Source: an uncultured Carboxylicivirga sp. (lineage in GTDB: Bacteria; Bacteroidota; Bacteroidia; Bacteroidales; Marinilabiliaceae). From it: a stretch of 64,000 nt of DNA. Made by a program: the position numbers and the translations under genes. The stretch lies in contig CANLLN010000018.1 of NCBI GenBank assembly GCA_947491945.1, positions 1 to 64,000 of the forward strand. Direction: 5' to 3'. Positions 18,521-26,818 of the stretch are shown one piece after another (position 1 is the stretch's first letter; each line of letters opens with the position of its first letter). A model generated the notes under the pieces. It was not told the origin of the DNA and searched no databases. It worked only from the letters and a program-made list of their open reading frames with translations.

Positions 18521-19630
18521 ATGAGATTAAAAAAATACGTTTTGCCAAAGCTCATAATATTGATGCTTGTATTCATAAGCTGTGAGGAGGAAAAAACAGA
18601 AGTGATCGATACAACACCTCCTACTGAAGTACTTAATTTAGTGGCTACGCCTGGTCAAGGAAAGGTGGCTTTGCAATGGGATCTTCCGGAAAAAAGCGAT
18701 GCAGCTCAAATACGAATTACTTTTGTGCCTGTTAATGATGTTTCACAGCCTATTTTATTAACTCCTGAGTTTACTTCGTATGAAATTGTAGGGTTAGACG
18801 ATGAAACTGAATATACGTTTACGTTGCAAACGGTGGATATTTATGTTAATAAATCAGTTGGTACTACAGTTACCGCTTTGACGGAAGCACCTGTGATAGT
18901 TGAGCCTGATGTATTAATTGATGAACGTGACGGCAGAACTTATAAAATAACCACTATTGGTGACCAGGTATGGATGGCTGAAAACCTGGCATATTTACCT
19001 GCAGGTCATTCTTTCTCAGGTAATACAACTGGTAGTGAAAGTCAGCCTTTTACCAGTCATTATTATGTATATGACTTTGATGAAGGCGGGGATATGACGG
19101 TTCTTAATGCTAACACAAATGCAAAAACTAACTATGAACAGTTGGGTGTACTATACAATTGGTATGCTGCAATTGGTATCCCGGAAAATGTGGCTGATGC
19201 TTCGAGTCTGGATGCTTACATGCAAACTTACACTGTTTGCCAGGGTGTCTGTCCGGATGGATGGCACTTGCCAAGCAATGAGGAATATGATGAGTTACTG
19301 GTAGCGATTGGTAAAGATGTTAATACCGGAGGAGATCCTTTGAAAGCTCGGTCGGGTTGGGATGTTAATCAAGGTACTGATGAATATGGATACGGATTGC
19401 TACCAACAGGACGAAGAAAAAGTGATAGTGCATTAGATTTTGAAGGTTCACCAAGCTATGGCTATTTATGGACATCTACTTTCTCAAAGTACGAGACCGG
19501 TACAACCGAAACAGGAACTGCCAGGGCTTATAACAGATACTTCAAAGGCGCTGACGATTATTTTAAACACAATACCTACCGAAGCAGCTATGGACTTGCT
19601 GTTCGATGTGTTAAGGATAGTGAAGAATAG
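18521..19630 (+). CDS. Lipoprotein with FN3-like domain and FISUMP domain
   Basis: A 369-residue lipoprotein (lipobox FISC, cysteine about 21). Residues about 30-120 form a fibronectin type III-like domain (TTPPTEVLNLVATPGQGKVAL, then the TEYTFTLQTVD strand). Residues about 130-366 form a FISUMP domain (Fibrobacter succinogenes major paralogous domain), with DGRTYKITTIGDQVWMAENL, VCPDGWHLPSNEEYDELL, GYGLLPTGRR and SYGLAVRCVKD. FISUMP proteins are surface-exposed and have no established enzymatic role; adhesion or ligand binding is usually assumed. It starts 15 nt after the second EEP gene and is followed by a hairpin, so it may close a transcription unit. FISUMP proteins are unusual as PUL members. 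Confidence 0.87.
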   Translation: MRLKKYVLPKLIILMLVFISCEEEKTEVIDTTPPTEVLNLVATPGQGKVALQWDLPEKSDAAQIRITFVPVNDVSQPILLTPEFTSYEIVGLDDETEYTFTLQTVDIYVNKSVGTTVTALTEAPVIVEPDVLIDERDGRTYKITTIGDQVWMAENLAYLPAGHSFSGNTTGSESQPFTSHYYVYDFDEGGDMTVLNANTNAKTNYEQLGVLYNWYAAIGIPENVADASSLDAYMQTYTVCQGVCPDGWHLPSNEEYDELLVAIGKDVNTGGDPLKARSGWDVNQGTDEYGYGLLPTGRRKSDSALDFEGSPSYGYLWTSTFSKYETGTTETGTARAYNRYFKGADDYFKHNTYRSSYGLAVRCVKDSEE

Positions 19631-19641
19631 ATTCTAGAATG

Positions 19642-19673
19642 TACCCTCACAACGAATATGAGTTGTGGGGGTA
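19642..19673 (+). terminator. Hairpin after the FISUMP gene, probable terminator or processing site
   Basis: A 12-bp stem (TACCCTCACAAC / GTTGTGGGGGTA, one wobble) with an 8-nt loop, followed by an AT-rich but not T-tract sequence. It divides the susCD/phosphodiesterase block from the beta-helix/esterase pair. Confidence 0.5.
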
Positions 19674-19784
19674 TAATCGACATATTTCTTATAGGTTAAA
19701 TATTAGAAACCTAACTGCAAGGTGTCAGTTGGACAGGGTATTGTATGTCCGAAAATTAAATCAATTTCTAAATTTATATGAATA

Positions 19785-22511
19785 ATGAAACTTAATATTT
19801 TGTTAATAATGCTATTGGCCCTGCTACATACAGGGATTACCAATGCTCAGACAAATCTGATAAAGGATCCGTTTTTTCAACACGATTATCTTACTAATTC
19901 AACAGATGAAACTGATAAGTGGATTCATAAGTTGAATCAGGAAGTGGTAAATGGCGAAATTAGCCGGGAAACTCAAAGTGGTTTTACGAATGCCTTTGTG
20001 CATTGTAATGTAGCCTATAAGTCATCTTCTGCCCGTTCTAATTGTTTTGTAGGCCAGCGTATTAGTGGCTTAGAGGCTAAGAGGTACAGGCTTGAATTTT
20101 GGATATGGTTCTCGACCAGGGATATGTATTATACAGCTGAAGTCACTCACTTGAATGAAAACTATACTAATGATAATGGTTCCAGGGTTGCTCAAGTTAT
20201 CATGCAATCGGTAACAACCAGTGGAGGTAATTATCATACTCCGGGTAACTGGCAGAAAATATCAATGGATGTTGATCTGAGGGACGTAGAGGATTTAGGA
20301 CGTTTAAAAGTAGTAAAGCTAGCTATCTACCCTAATTGTAATAATGTTACCACGCTTACCAAAGAATGTGATTATTATATTAGCGAGCCTCGTGTATATG
20401 AAGTGTCGGATGCGCATACCGATTATTTTACTGACAGTGGTTTTGATGCATGGCTGATTGAGGGCGAATCGCCTTTGCCCAGCGATTGGAATGTTAATTT
20501 GGGAAGTGATGCCTGTACCAAGCGTGCCCCTGGACATCTGGATACTGATTATGCTTGTTTGGTCGAAACCCATACAAATGGAGATGGCAGTTTTATTGAA
20601 ACGATGCCTGGTAAGGTAATGATTCCCCGTAAAGAAGTAGCATTATCATTTTATGCGCGTTCTGCCGAGGATGGCGGACAAATGAACGTATTACTTGGAG
20701 TAACTAAAATTGGTGCTGTTGCCTTAACAAAAGACTGGAGCAGGTATGAATTGACTTATGATTATAGTAATGTCTCGGAGAGTGAAGAAGATAAGGTGCG
20801 GTTTGAGTTGCTGAATGCCAATGTTTATTATGTAGATGAAGTATGGTTGGCCCGTACTGATGGATTGATTGAGAAGAATAATGTGTTTGATCCAGGTAAA
20901 ACCATAGAAGTAACCACTAATGCTGATAGTGGTGAAGGCTCATTAAGGCAAGCTGTTGCCAATGCAGTGGATGGTGACAGTATTGTTATTCCGGGCAATT
21001 TTACTATTACTTTGGCATCATCGTTGATAATCGATAAGGATGTTAAAATAAATGGTCAGGGTGCTGTTATTCAAGTTGCTGATCCAGGAATTACAAAACA
21101 GAAACTTATCGAGATAGGAAAAGCAAGTGATACCGGAGCATCCGCTTCAGATGTAGTGCTATACAATTTAAATTTGTATCCTGGGAACATTACGGGCACA
21201 CACTCTACTGCCAGTAATGTGGCCAATTGTGGAGCAGGAATAACCATGTTTGACTACAATGTGCTTAAAGCTTATAATGTTACTATTGATGGAGGTAAAG
21301 GTAATTATTCCGGTGCAATCCATTTAGTTGGCTATAATGGAATTGCAAAGCTAATTAACTGTACATTTATTAATAATCAGGCAACCACAGCTAATGGAGG
21401 AGCTTTGATATTAAAGGGTACGAGTGTTTTGGAAGGCTGTTTTTTCGAAAACAACATAGCGAAAGGAAATGGTAGTGCTATTGCAACCTATGATGCGACA
21501 AAGATCTCTGATTGTGTCTTTAAATCTAACGAATCTCAGAATAGCACAGGAGGTGCTATTGTTAATTATGCGCAGGATAAGGGAGTTGTAGAAATAGATA
21601 GATGTTTATTTGATAGTAATAAGTCGACACATGCTACTGCAGGAGGTGGTGCTATTGCTGCCAACCATAATCACTGTTCCACTAAAGTTATTAACTCCAC
21701 TTTTGTAAATAATCAGGGACCATTAGCCGGAGCGGTTTATTTTTGCACTAATTCAACCAAAACAACACGTGGGCAATGGACCTTTATTAATAATACATTT
21801 ACCGGAAATACTTCTGCAGCTAATGGTGCTGGTGCTATGATTATTGATAATACAAAGGGTGATAGTTATGCATTTTCAGTAACACTGATTAACAATATTT
21901 TTGCCTACAATTACGATGCTTCTGGATTGCAAGATGTTATTGCCCAACATACCTTTGCGTATGTTTTAGAGGGGCGTAATAATATTTTTGGAACCTCCGT
22001 CGGTGTGGAAACTTGTACAAATACGGTAGCGTTTTCATACTCACCGGAGTCAGCTTTGTTTGCCGACTATTCGGTTACTACTAACAAAGTTCCCGTGTTG
22101 GATAAGAGTGGTGTAGTATTGCTTTCTGGTACTAATAGTGTGGCTTATCAGGCTGGTGTGGGGTATGCTGTCCATGATCCTGAAATTATTCCGGCGATTG
22201 ATCAAAATGCTAATGTTCGGGCTGAAATTCCTTGTGTTGGAGCTGCAGAATATTCTTCACCAACAAGTATTGAGGATGCTTTTAAACGTAATGAAAGCAT
22301 TATCTATCCAAATCCGGCAAATCAGCAAATCCGATTGAAAAGCAGTGCTGAAATACAGCATCTGGTGATTTATGATTTGGCTGGTGTAAAGCGTTTCGAG
22401 ACATCAGACCTTGGGTCGGTTATTTGTTTGAATGGACTGTCTGCAGGTATTTATATTGTGAATATGAAAATTGAAAACAAAACGATTGTAGAACGCTTGG
22501 TTGTTAAGTGA
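19785..22511 (+). CDS. Secreted right-handed beta-helix protein with N-terminal jelly-roll modules and T9SS tail
   Basis: A 908-residue exported protein. The signal peptide ends near TNAQ (residue 22). Residues about 25-205 and 210-365 look like two carbohydrate-binding-type beta-sandwich modules (GNWQKISMDVDLRDV; LSFYARSAEDGGQMNVLLG). From about 380 a parallel beta-helix begins (TTNADSGEGSLRQAVANA, then repeated NNQATTANGGALILKG-like rungs to about 690), of the Chlamydia-polymorphic-outer-membrane style repeats. The last 80 residues (SIIYPNPANQQIRL to ERLVVK) are a type IX secretion C-terminal domain, so it is probably surface-anchored or released. No catalytic residues can be assigned; binding or polysaccharide lyase-like activity are both possible. 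Nine nt separate it from the next gene. Confidence 0.82.
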   Translation: MKLNILLIMLLALLHTGITNAQTNLIKDPFFQHDYLTNSTDETDKWIHKLNQEVVNGEISRETQSGFTNAFVHCNVAYKSSSARSNCFVGQRISGLEAKRYRLEFWIWFSTRDMYYTAEVTHLNENYTNDNGSRVAQVIMQSVTTSGGNYHTPGNWQKISMDVDLRDVEDLGRLKVVKLAIYPNCNNVTTLTKECDYYISEPRVYEVSDAHTDYFTDSGFDAWLIEGESPLPSDWNVNLGSDACTKRAPGHLDTDYACLVETHTNGDGSFIETMPGKVMIPRKEVALSFYARSAEDGGQMNVLLGVTKIGAVALTKDWSRYELTYDYSNVSESEEDKVRFELLNANVYYVDEVWLARTDGLIEKNNVFDPGKTIEVTTNADSGEGSLRQAVANAVDGDSIVIPGNFTITLASSLIIDKDVKINGQGAVIQVADPGITKQKLIEIGKASDTGASASDVVLYNLNLYPGNITGTHSTASNVANCGAGITMFDYNVLKAYNVTIDGGKGNYSGAIHLVGYNGIAKLINCTFINNQATTANGGALILKGTSVLEGCFFENNIAKGNGSAIATYDATKISDCVFKSNESQNSTGGAIVNYAQDKGVVEIDRCLFDSNKSTHATAGGGAIAANHNHCSTKVINSTFVNNQGPLAGAVYFCTNSTKTTRGQWTFINNTFTGNTSAANGAGAMIIDNTKGDSYAFSVTLINNIFAYNYDASGLQDVIAQHTFAYVLEGRNNIFGTSVGVETCTNTVAFSYSPESALFADYSVTTNKVPVLDKSGVVLLSGTNSVAYQAGVGYAVHDPEIIPAIDQNANVRAEIPCVGAAEYSSPTSIEDAFKRNESIIYPNPANQQIRLKSSAEIQHLVIYDLAGVKRFETSDLGSVICLNGLSAGIYIVNMKIENKTIVERLVVK

Positions 22512-22537
22512 ACGATTAATTGATAATTACGAATATT

Positions 22538-23893
22538 ATGAAATTGAAAATAGTATTGCCAGTATTAATGGGATTGTTGCTTTCAGGGGCTACATATGCT
22601 CAAAACGTTCAATTGGTTTCCAGACCTGTTGTGGAAAAAGAGCAGGTAAAAGCGTTGAAGAGTGTTAATGCATTTACGCTTTCAGATATTAATCATATCA
22701 TTGGGTATGGTCAATCACTCTCATTAGGTTCAGTTGATCAATGTGTTATTTCACAGGCTCAAAAGTATAATTCATTGATGTTTAGTAAAGAGTTGCGCAC
22801 ATTGGACTATGCGGCCACAGATTTTACCAACGTAACATTTGTTCCTTTGATTGAAAAAGTATGGGCTAACCATGTCAATTATGCAGAGACGCCCTATAGT
22901 GGTATGTCGGAAATGTTGATAGAAACTATCTCAAAGCAAGACGGAACTTTTACAAAGCAATTGGTTTTTCAAGCTGCAGGTAAAGGAGGCACTTCCATTA
23001 CAGGTTTAATTAAAGGTAATGAAAATACATATGGTTATATTCTTAAAGGTGTTGAACGAGCCAAGCAATTAGCCGATATGGATAGCAAGAGCTATAAAGT
23101 GCCATGTTTTACTTTTATTCATGGCGAAGCGGATACCTATGCCTACATGGATCCGGCACTTTATAAGAGTCATGTTATTCAAATGCAGGCAAGTATTGAA
23201 GCTGATATCAAGGCCATAAGCGGGCAAACCGAAGGAGTTCCATGTGTTCTTTCACAAACGGCTGCCTTCAATAGGTATTGGATGGTACGGCACAGCTCGA
23301 ATATAGATAAGGAGGTATATCCGGAAATTTCGATAGCACAATATCAACTGGCGCTTGAGCACCCTGATCAATTTATTTTCTCTACTGCCATGTATCCAAT
23401 TATTTATGGTTTGGATAATGTGCATTTAACCGCTGGGTCATCTAAGTTGGTAGGGGCTTATTTTGGTTATGCTATTAAAAAGGCCGTGGTTGATGGTGAA
23501 TCAATGTTACCTATACACCCAACTAGTTATGTTTCGAATGGTAATGAATTGACTGTGACTTTTCATGTGCCTGTTGCGCCTTTAGCTTTGGATACCAAGC
23601 AAGTGCGTTTTATTGATAACTATGGATTTAACATCTATAGGGGTGATCGTGAAATCAAAATTGAATCGGTTGTGTTATCTGGAGAAGATGCCGTTAGGTT
23701 TGTTTGTTCAGAGCCTGTTCAATCAGGAGATGTGATTACTTATGCAATTAATGGTAAAACTACCGGTGCTCTGAATGGAGCTCGCGGTAACTTGCGCGAT
23801 AGTCGTGGAGAAACAGTAACATTCCAAATTAATTGCACCACACATAAATTGCATAATTGGTGTCCAATCTTTAGAGAGATCATACAATTTTAA
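22538..23893 (+). CDS. Secreted SGNH-type esterase (sialate O-acetylesterase-like)
   Basis: A protein of about 451 residues with a signal peptide ending ATYAQ. SGNH-hydrolase blocks are visible: IIGYGQSLSLG (block I, nucleophile serine in GQS), AAGKGGTSI (block II-like glycine), FIHGEADT (block III, where GD/GE-A-D/N is typical of SASA-family carbohydrate esterases) and LDNVHLT (block V Asp/His). Members remove acetyl or other ester groups from sugars. The C-terminal 120 residues form an additional beta-sandwich (NGNELTVTFHVPVAPL). Start 22538 gives a proper signal peptide; the longer frame from 22520 adds six residues. It is coupled to the preceding beta-helix gene. The exact ester substrate is unknown. 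Confidence 0.78.
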   Translation: MKLKIVLPVLMGLLLSGATYAQNVQLVSRPVVEKEQVKALKSVNAFTLSDINHIIGYGQSLSLGSVDQCVISQAQKYNSLMFSKELRTLDYAATDFTNVTFVPLIEKVWANHVNYAETPYSGMSEMLIETISKQDGTFTKQLVFQAAGKGGTSITGLIKGNENTYGYILKGVERAKQLADMDSKSYKVPCFTFIHGEADTYAYMDPALYKSHVIQMQASIEADIKAISGQTEGVPCVLSQTAAFNRYWMVRHSSNIDKEVYPEISIAQYQLALEHPDQFIFSTAMYPIIYGLDNVHLTAGSSKLVGAYFGYAIKKAVVDGESMLPIHPTSYVSNGNELTVTFHVPVAPLALDTKQVRFIDNYGFNIYRGDREIKIESVVLSGEDAVRFVCSEPVQSGDVITYAINGKTTGALNGARGNLRDSRGETVTFQINCTTHKLHNWCPIFREIIQF

Positions 23894-24053
23894 TGATCTA
23901 TATCTCATGACTAAAAGAAGCCTGTTGTGACTGTGCTTTTTTTAGTTTAAAATTTATCCATTTTATTTAGATAATGATACGGATCGTGAATACGACGTTC
24001 AGGATCCTATACTACATTGGCTTTATTAAAGCTTTTATAATATTGATTATTAA

Positions 24054-25442
24054 ATGAATTTGAACTTTTATAAGAAGAAACCGGCTTTAGAAGTAAATCC
24101 TTCGGAGTCGGAATTTCAACAACGTAAGCGATACAAACGTCTGCGTTGGCAGACATTCTTGGCAGCGACAATTGGTTATAGTTTCTATTATGTTAGTAGA
24201 ACAGGGTTGAATGTTGTTAAGAAGCCTATATTAGAAAGTGGCATTCTTGATACGAAGCAACTTGGTTATATTGGATCGGCTTTGCTTTTTACATATGCGA
24301 TTGGGAAATTTGTGAATAGTTTTTTAGCTGATCATTCCAATATCAGGCGGTTTATGGCTACCGGATTGATTGTATCCGCTTGTGCCAATTTAATTGTTGG
24401 CATATTAGGGTTAATGAATAGCAATATTGGTTCAACAACTAACTTGTTTTTAATGTCATTTATTCTATTGTGGGGGATTAACGGATGGAGTCAATCAATG
24501 GGTGCCGGACCAAGTATCGTTTCATTGTCACGGTGGTTTCCTAAAAAAGAACGGGGTACATATTATGGCTTTTTTAGTGCAAGTCATAACTTTGGAGAGT
24601 TTTTGTCGTTCATTTTTGTAGGACTTATAGTAAGTCTTGTAGGATGGCAATGGGGATTTGTAAGTGCAGCATTGGCAGGTGCAGTGGGAGTGATAGTAAT
24701 AGTGTTTTTTATGCACGACTCGCCTGAGAGTAAAGCGTTGCCATCGCTGGAAAAGCTTTCTAATGAAAGAGAAGAGAAAAAAACAGAGGTGAGTAAAACA
24801 CAAATTGAAGTGTTAAAGAATCCTTATGTTTGGGTATTAGCTTTTTCAAGTGCGTTTATGTATATAAGCCGTTATGCAATAAACGGATGGGGAGTGCTTT
24901 TTTTGCAGGAACATAAGGGCTTTTCTCTTGAAATGGCAACGCGGATAATTTCCATTAATGCTTTGTTGGGGATTATTGGTACTATAGTATCAGGTTGGTT
25001 TTCCGATAAATTATTTAAAGGAAGTAGAAATGTTCCGGCTCTGATTTTTGGTGTTTTAAATACGGTATCTTTAAGTTTGTTTCTATTGTCGGGCGATAGT
25101 TTGTGGATAAATGTATTAAGTATGGTGTTGTTTGGTATTGCCATAGGTGTGCTAATTTGTTTCTTGGGTGGATTAATGGCTATTGATATAGTCCCCAGAA
25201 ATGCCAGTGGAGCAGCTCTTGGTATTGTTGGTATAGCAAGTTACATAGGTGCAGGTATACAGGATGTAATAAGCGGTTACTTGATTGATAAGCATAAAAC
25301 ATATTCGGGGATGCTTAATGGAGTTGAACAATATGACTATAATTTTACAACAGTTGGTATGTTTTGGATTGGGGCGTCTATAGTATCTTTTGTTTTGGCG
25401 GTTTTGGTATGGAATGCAAAACAGAAGGTAAAAGAACAGTAG
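24054..25442 (+). CDS. MFS permease of the organophosphate:phosphate antiporter (GlpT/UhpT) type
   Basis: A 462-residue inner-membrane MFS transporter with 12 predicted transmembrane helices and a charged cytoplasmic loop at about residues 225-250. The N-terminal region (RWQTFLAATIGYSFYYVSRTGLNVVKKPIL, given in full only here as a landmark region at residues 31-60) and the LLWGINGWSQSMGAGPSIVSLSRWF segment match the OPA family: GlpT for glycerol-3-phosphate, UhpT for hexose-phosphate, and the UhpC sensor. The arginine after YYVS corresponds to the conserved TM1 phosphate-binding Arg. Imported organophosphates are exchanged for phosphate. Downstream of secreted GDPD and EEP enzymes, glycerol-3-phosphate or a sugar phosphate is the natural cargo. 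Specificity is inferred from context. Confidence 0.88.
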   Translation: MNLNFYKKKPALEVNPSESEFQQRKRYKRLRWQTFLAATIGYSFYYVSRTGLNVVKKPILESGILDTKQLGYIGSALLFTYAIGKFVNSFLADHSNIRRFMATGLIVSACANLIVGILGLMNSNIGSTTNLFLMSFILLWGINGWSQSMGAGPSIVSLSRWFPKKERGTYYGFFSASHNFGEFLSFIFVGLIVSLVGWQWGFVSAALAGAVGVIVIVFFMHDSPESKALPSLEKLSNEREEKKTEVSKTQIEVLKNPYVWVLAFSSAFMYISRYAINGWGVLFLQEHKGFSLEMATRIISINALLGIIGTIVSGWFSDKLFKGSRNVPALIFGVLNTVSLSLFLLSGDSLWINVLSMVLFGIAIGVLICFLGGLMAIDIVPRNASGAALGIVGIASYIGAGIQDVISGYLIDKHKTYSGMLNGVEQYDYNFTTVGMFWIGASIVSFVLAVLVWNAKQKVKEQ

Positions 25443-25584
25443 CTTTTATTCCACTGTATCAATAAAATTTTCATTAAACATGATATTAAGATTGTTTGAC
25501 GTCAAAACTTATTGGACAAATTGATGCTTAAAATTAAGAGATACTTTTAGTTCTCCAAACAGCTAAATCATGATGATAATGATG

Positions 25585-25635
25585 AGCTATTGGAACCATT
25601 GAAAACTCAAAGAGTTTTCAATGGTTCCAATAGCT
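25585..25635. repeat. Perfect 24-bp inverted repeat with 3-nt spacer
   Basis: Arms 25585-25608 and 25612-25635 are exact reverse complements around AAA. The right arm ends one base before the stop of the transposase fragment at 25637. IS3-type circle junctions consist of abutted inverted repeats with 3-4 bp between them, so this may be a fossil IS end junction; a plain hairpin is the alternative. No T-tract follows. Confidence 0.7.
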
Positions 25636-25636
25636 G

Positions 25637-25939
25637 CTACGATGCAGCTTTCCGGTTTTTCCTTCCCCTTTCTTTCATGGTTGATTTTTTAATTTGCATT
25701 CGTTGTTGTAAACGCTGTTCTGCATTGCCAAAATAGACATCAGATGGCGTTAAGTTATCTAACGATTCATGGTAACGCTCATAATTGTAATAATTGACAA
25801 ATGCTTCTAAGCTGGCTCTTAAATCATCTGGATAGTAATAGTTATCCAGTTTAACGATATTCTTCATTGTCCTGTGATAGCGCTCAATCTTGCCCTGAGT
25901 CTGCGGATGATATGGTGCGCCCCTGACTGGAAATAACGG
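25637..25939 (-). pseudogene. C-terminal fragment of a DDE (integrase-core) transposase
   Basis: The minus strand reads from the IS21 boundary as PVRGAPYHPQTQGKIERYHR, then FVNYYNYERYHESLDNLTPSDVYFG to the stop at 25637. This is the C-terminal third of an IS3/IS481-type integrase-core transposase, containing the third catalytic acidic residue (E in GKIERYH). The N-terminal two thirds are missing: the frame is cut at about 25939, where the IS21 element begins. The fragment cannot be functional. It ends beside a perfect 24-bp inverted repeat that may be its terminal repeat. Confidence 0.82.
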
Positions 25940-26054
25940 TCATATTGACCACCCTAAAACGATTTAATGTGACCACCTTGTAACGATACAAAGTGACCAC
26001 CCTCGTTTTTCAGTAAAAAAAGAACTTTTTTCTGCTATTGGGATTCAAACAAAT

Positions 26055-26802
26055 TTAATCATTTTCCTTTTTAAATGAAGAACGTTTTCTTCTCATGGAT
26101 TCTCCTGTAAGTTCAATACGATGTGCTTGGTGTATTAACCGATCCAGGATTGCATCAGCAATGGTTTTCTCACCAATAATTTCATACCAGCCTTTGATAG
26201 GTATTTGCGATGTAACAATCATCGAGCCTTTACTGTGTCTGTCTTCCATAATTTCCAGCAGTGCAATTCTATTTTTGACTATCCAGTGGTTGCAATCCAA
26301 AATCATCTAGGATAATCAAATGCTGCCGTTCTTTTTTAGCCAGTTCCTTCAGGTAAGAACTATCAGCCTTGGCCATTTTTAGTTTAGAAAACAGTTTAGT
26401 GGTGTTATGGTACATCACACGGTAACCTGAGATACAAGCCTGATAACCCAGAGATGTAGCCAGGTAACTTTTTCCAGCTCCTGTACTGCCAGTGATAAGC
26501 ACGTTTTCATTCTTACCTATAAAACTACATTCCGCTAAGCGCATCAACTTAGTCTGGTCAATGTTGCGACCTTCATCGTAGATGATGTTTTCCATTGACG
26601 CTTTGTAATGAAAGCGAGCATTTTTAATAGCCCTTTCTATCTTACGATTATTCCGATCATCCCATTCTGAATCAATCAGCATGGATACAAACTGGTCAAG
26701 CGTATAGTGGTCTGTTTTGCCTGTCTCTATAGCCGTCATAAAAGCGCTGTACATACCGTAGAACTTCATCTGTCGCATTTTAGATAGTGTTGTCTCGTTC
26801 AT
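26055..26802 (-). pseudogene. istB: IstB helper ATPase of IS21, frameshifted
   Basis: IstB is the AAA+ ATPase that assists the IS21 transposase. The first frame (MNETTLSKMRQMKFYGM to LIILDDFGLQPLDSQK) holds Walker A GSTGAGKS and Walker B LIILDDFG. The second frame continues NRIALLEIMEDRHSKGSM (sensor region) to the C-terminus. They are joined across an A-run: CAAAAATAG is present where CAAAATAGA would keep the frame, so one extra A is the lesion. The normal protein would be about 248 residues. A homopolymer read error or +1 slippage is possible, but istA is also broken. Confidence 0.85.
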
Positions 26803-26818
26803 ATCTGATAAGCTTTAG

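Noticed and set aside
26055-26802. Programmed frameshift in istB
   Set aside because: IstB is normally a single uninterrupted frame, and the partner istA here also carries a stop. An inactivating A insertion is simpler.
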